DNA from: Verrucomicrobiales bacterium
GTDB lineage: Bacteria > Verrucomicrobiota > Verrucomicrobiia > Limisphaerales > UBA1100
Length of the DNA stretch: 7,324 bases
Direction: 5' to 3'
NCBI GenBank assembly: GCA_002719595.1
Contig: PBEJ01000045.1
Location: forward strand, 13,069-20,392
Part shown: piece by piece, positions 7,209 to 7,324 of the stretch
Numbering within the stretch: position 1 is the stretch's first letter
Layout: every line of letters starts with the position of its first letter
Translations under genes and position numbers: made by a program
The notes under the pieces: generated by a model
The model's input: only the letters and a program-made list of their open reading frames with translations
Told to the model about the DNA's origin: nothing
The model's database searches: none

Positions 7209-7324
7209 ATGTCCATTCGTTTTGCTGCAGCACTTGTTGCTTTAGTTTATTCAGCTCAAGCAGCACCTGATTGGATTTGGGCCAAAGCCCCCGCCCCTCT
7301 AAAAACTATTTCCCTGTCACACCG
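7209..7324 (+). CDS. Start of an exported protein (3' partial)
   Basis: Only 38 complete codons are in the window. ATG at 7209 opens a textbook signal peptide: MSIR, a hydrophobic core of Ala, Leu and Val, and an AQA cleavage motif ending at residue 18. The mature chain begins APDWIWAKAP. From memory, a Trp-Ile-Trp motif just after the signal peptide occurs at the start of some PVC secreted proteins with sugar-binding-like N-terminal domains, which often sit beside CxxCH dehydrogenase-like genes. That makes a related secreted carbohydrate-acting or heme-binding protein plausible, but too little is present to assign a function. The gene follows the dehydrogenase-like gene by 43 bases on the same strand and is likely co-transcribed. 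No other in-frame ATG or GTG lies in the spacer. Confidence 0.7.
   Translation, partial: MSIRFAAALVALVYSAQAAPDWIWAKAPAPLKTISLSH

Overview
The window looks like chromosomal DNA from a member of the PVC superphylum, most likely Verrucomicrobiota or a planctomycete. The strongest pointer is the 806-residue secreted protein at 4745-7165. It joins a sugar-dehydrogenase-like beta-propeller, a HEAT-like helical stretch and a C-terminal CxxCH heme domain, an architecture known mainly from Planctomycetes and Verrucomicrobia. Base composition is moderate by eye (not counted) and codon style looks similar across the window. I see no integrase, transposase, CRISPR array or rRNA.

Layout. (1) 1-3678, plus strand: the 3' part of a very large Asn/Gly/Pro-rich protein of unknown function. 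The frame is open at base 1, so the true start lies upstream. Its N-terminal half carries about five strongly diverged repeats of roughly 110-160 residues that resemble repeats found in phage tail and surface proteins. (2) 3679-3747: a short convergent gap with no convincing terminator. (3) 3748-4500, minus strand: a membrane-anchored coiled-coil protein with a small C-terminal beta-rich domain, preceded by a perfect Shine-Dalgarno sequence. (4) 4501-4661: a divergent control region with one candidate promoter in each direction. (5) 4662-4737: tRNA-Thr(CGT) with encoded CCA. (6) 4745-7165: the propeller/HEAT/cytochrome protein, starting only 7 bases after the tRNA. (7) 7209-7324: the start of another exported protein, cut by the window end and probably in the same operon.

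How they work together. The tRNA, the dehydrogenase-like protein and the truncated exported protein probably form one transcription unit with no visible internal promoter. The dehydrogenase-like protein probably works outside the cytoplasmic membrane, passing electrons from a substrate (a sugar or sugar derivative is the usual guess) to its own c-type heme. The coiled-coil gene is transcribed away from it and need not be related. The giant protein is plausibly a surface or filament-like protein, but nothing in the window proves this. I find no clear new multi-gene system. The points most worth a second look are the repeat-built giant protein and the tRNA-mRNA junction.
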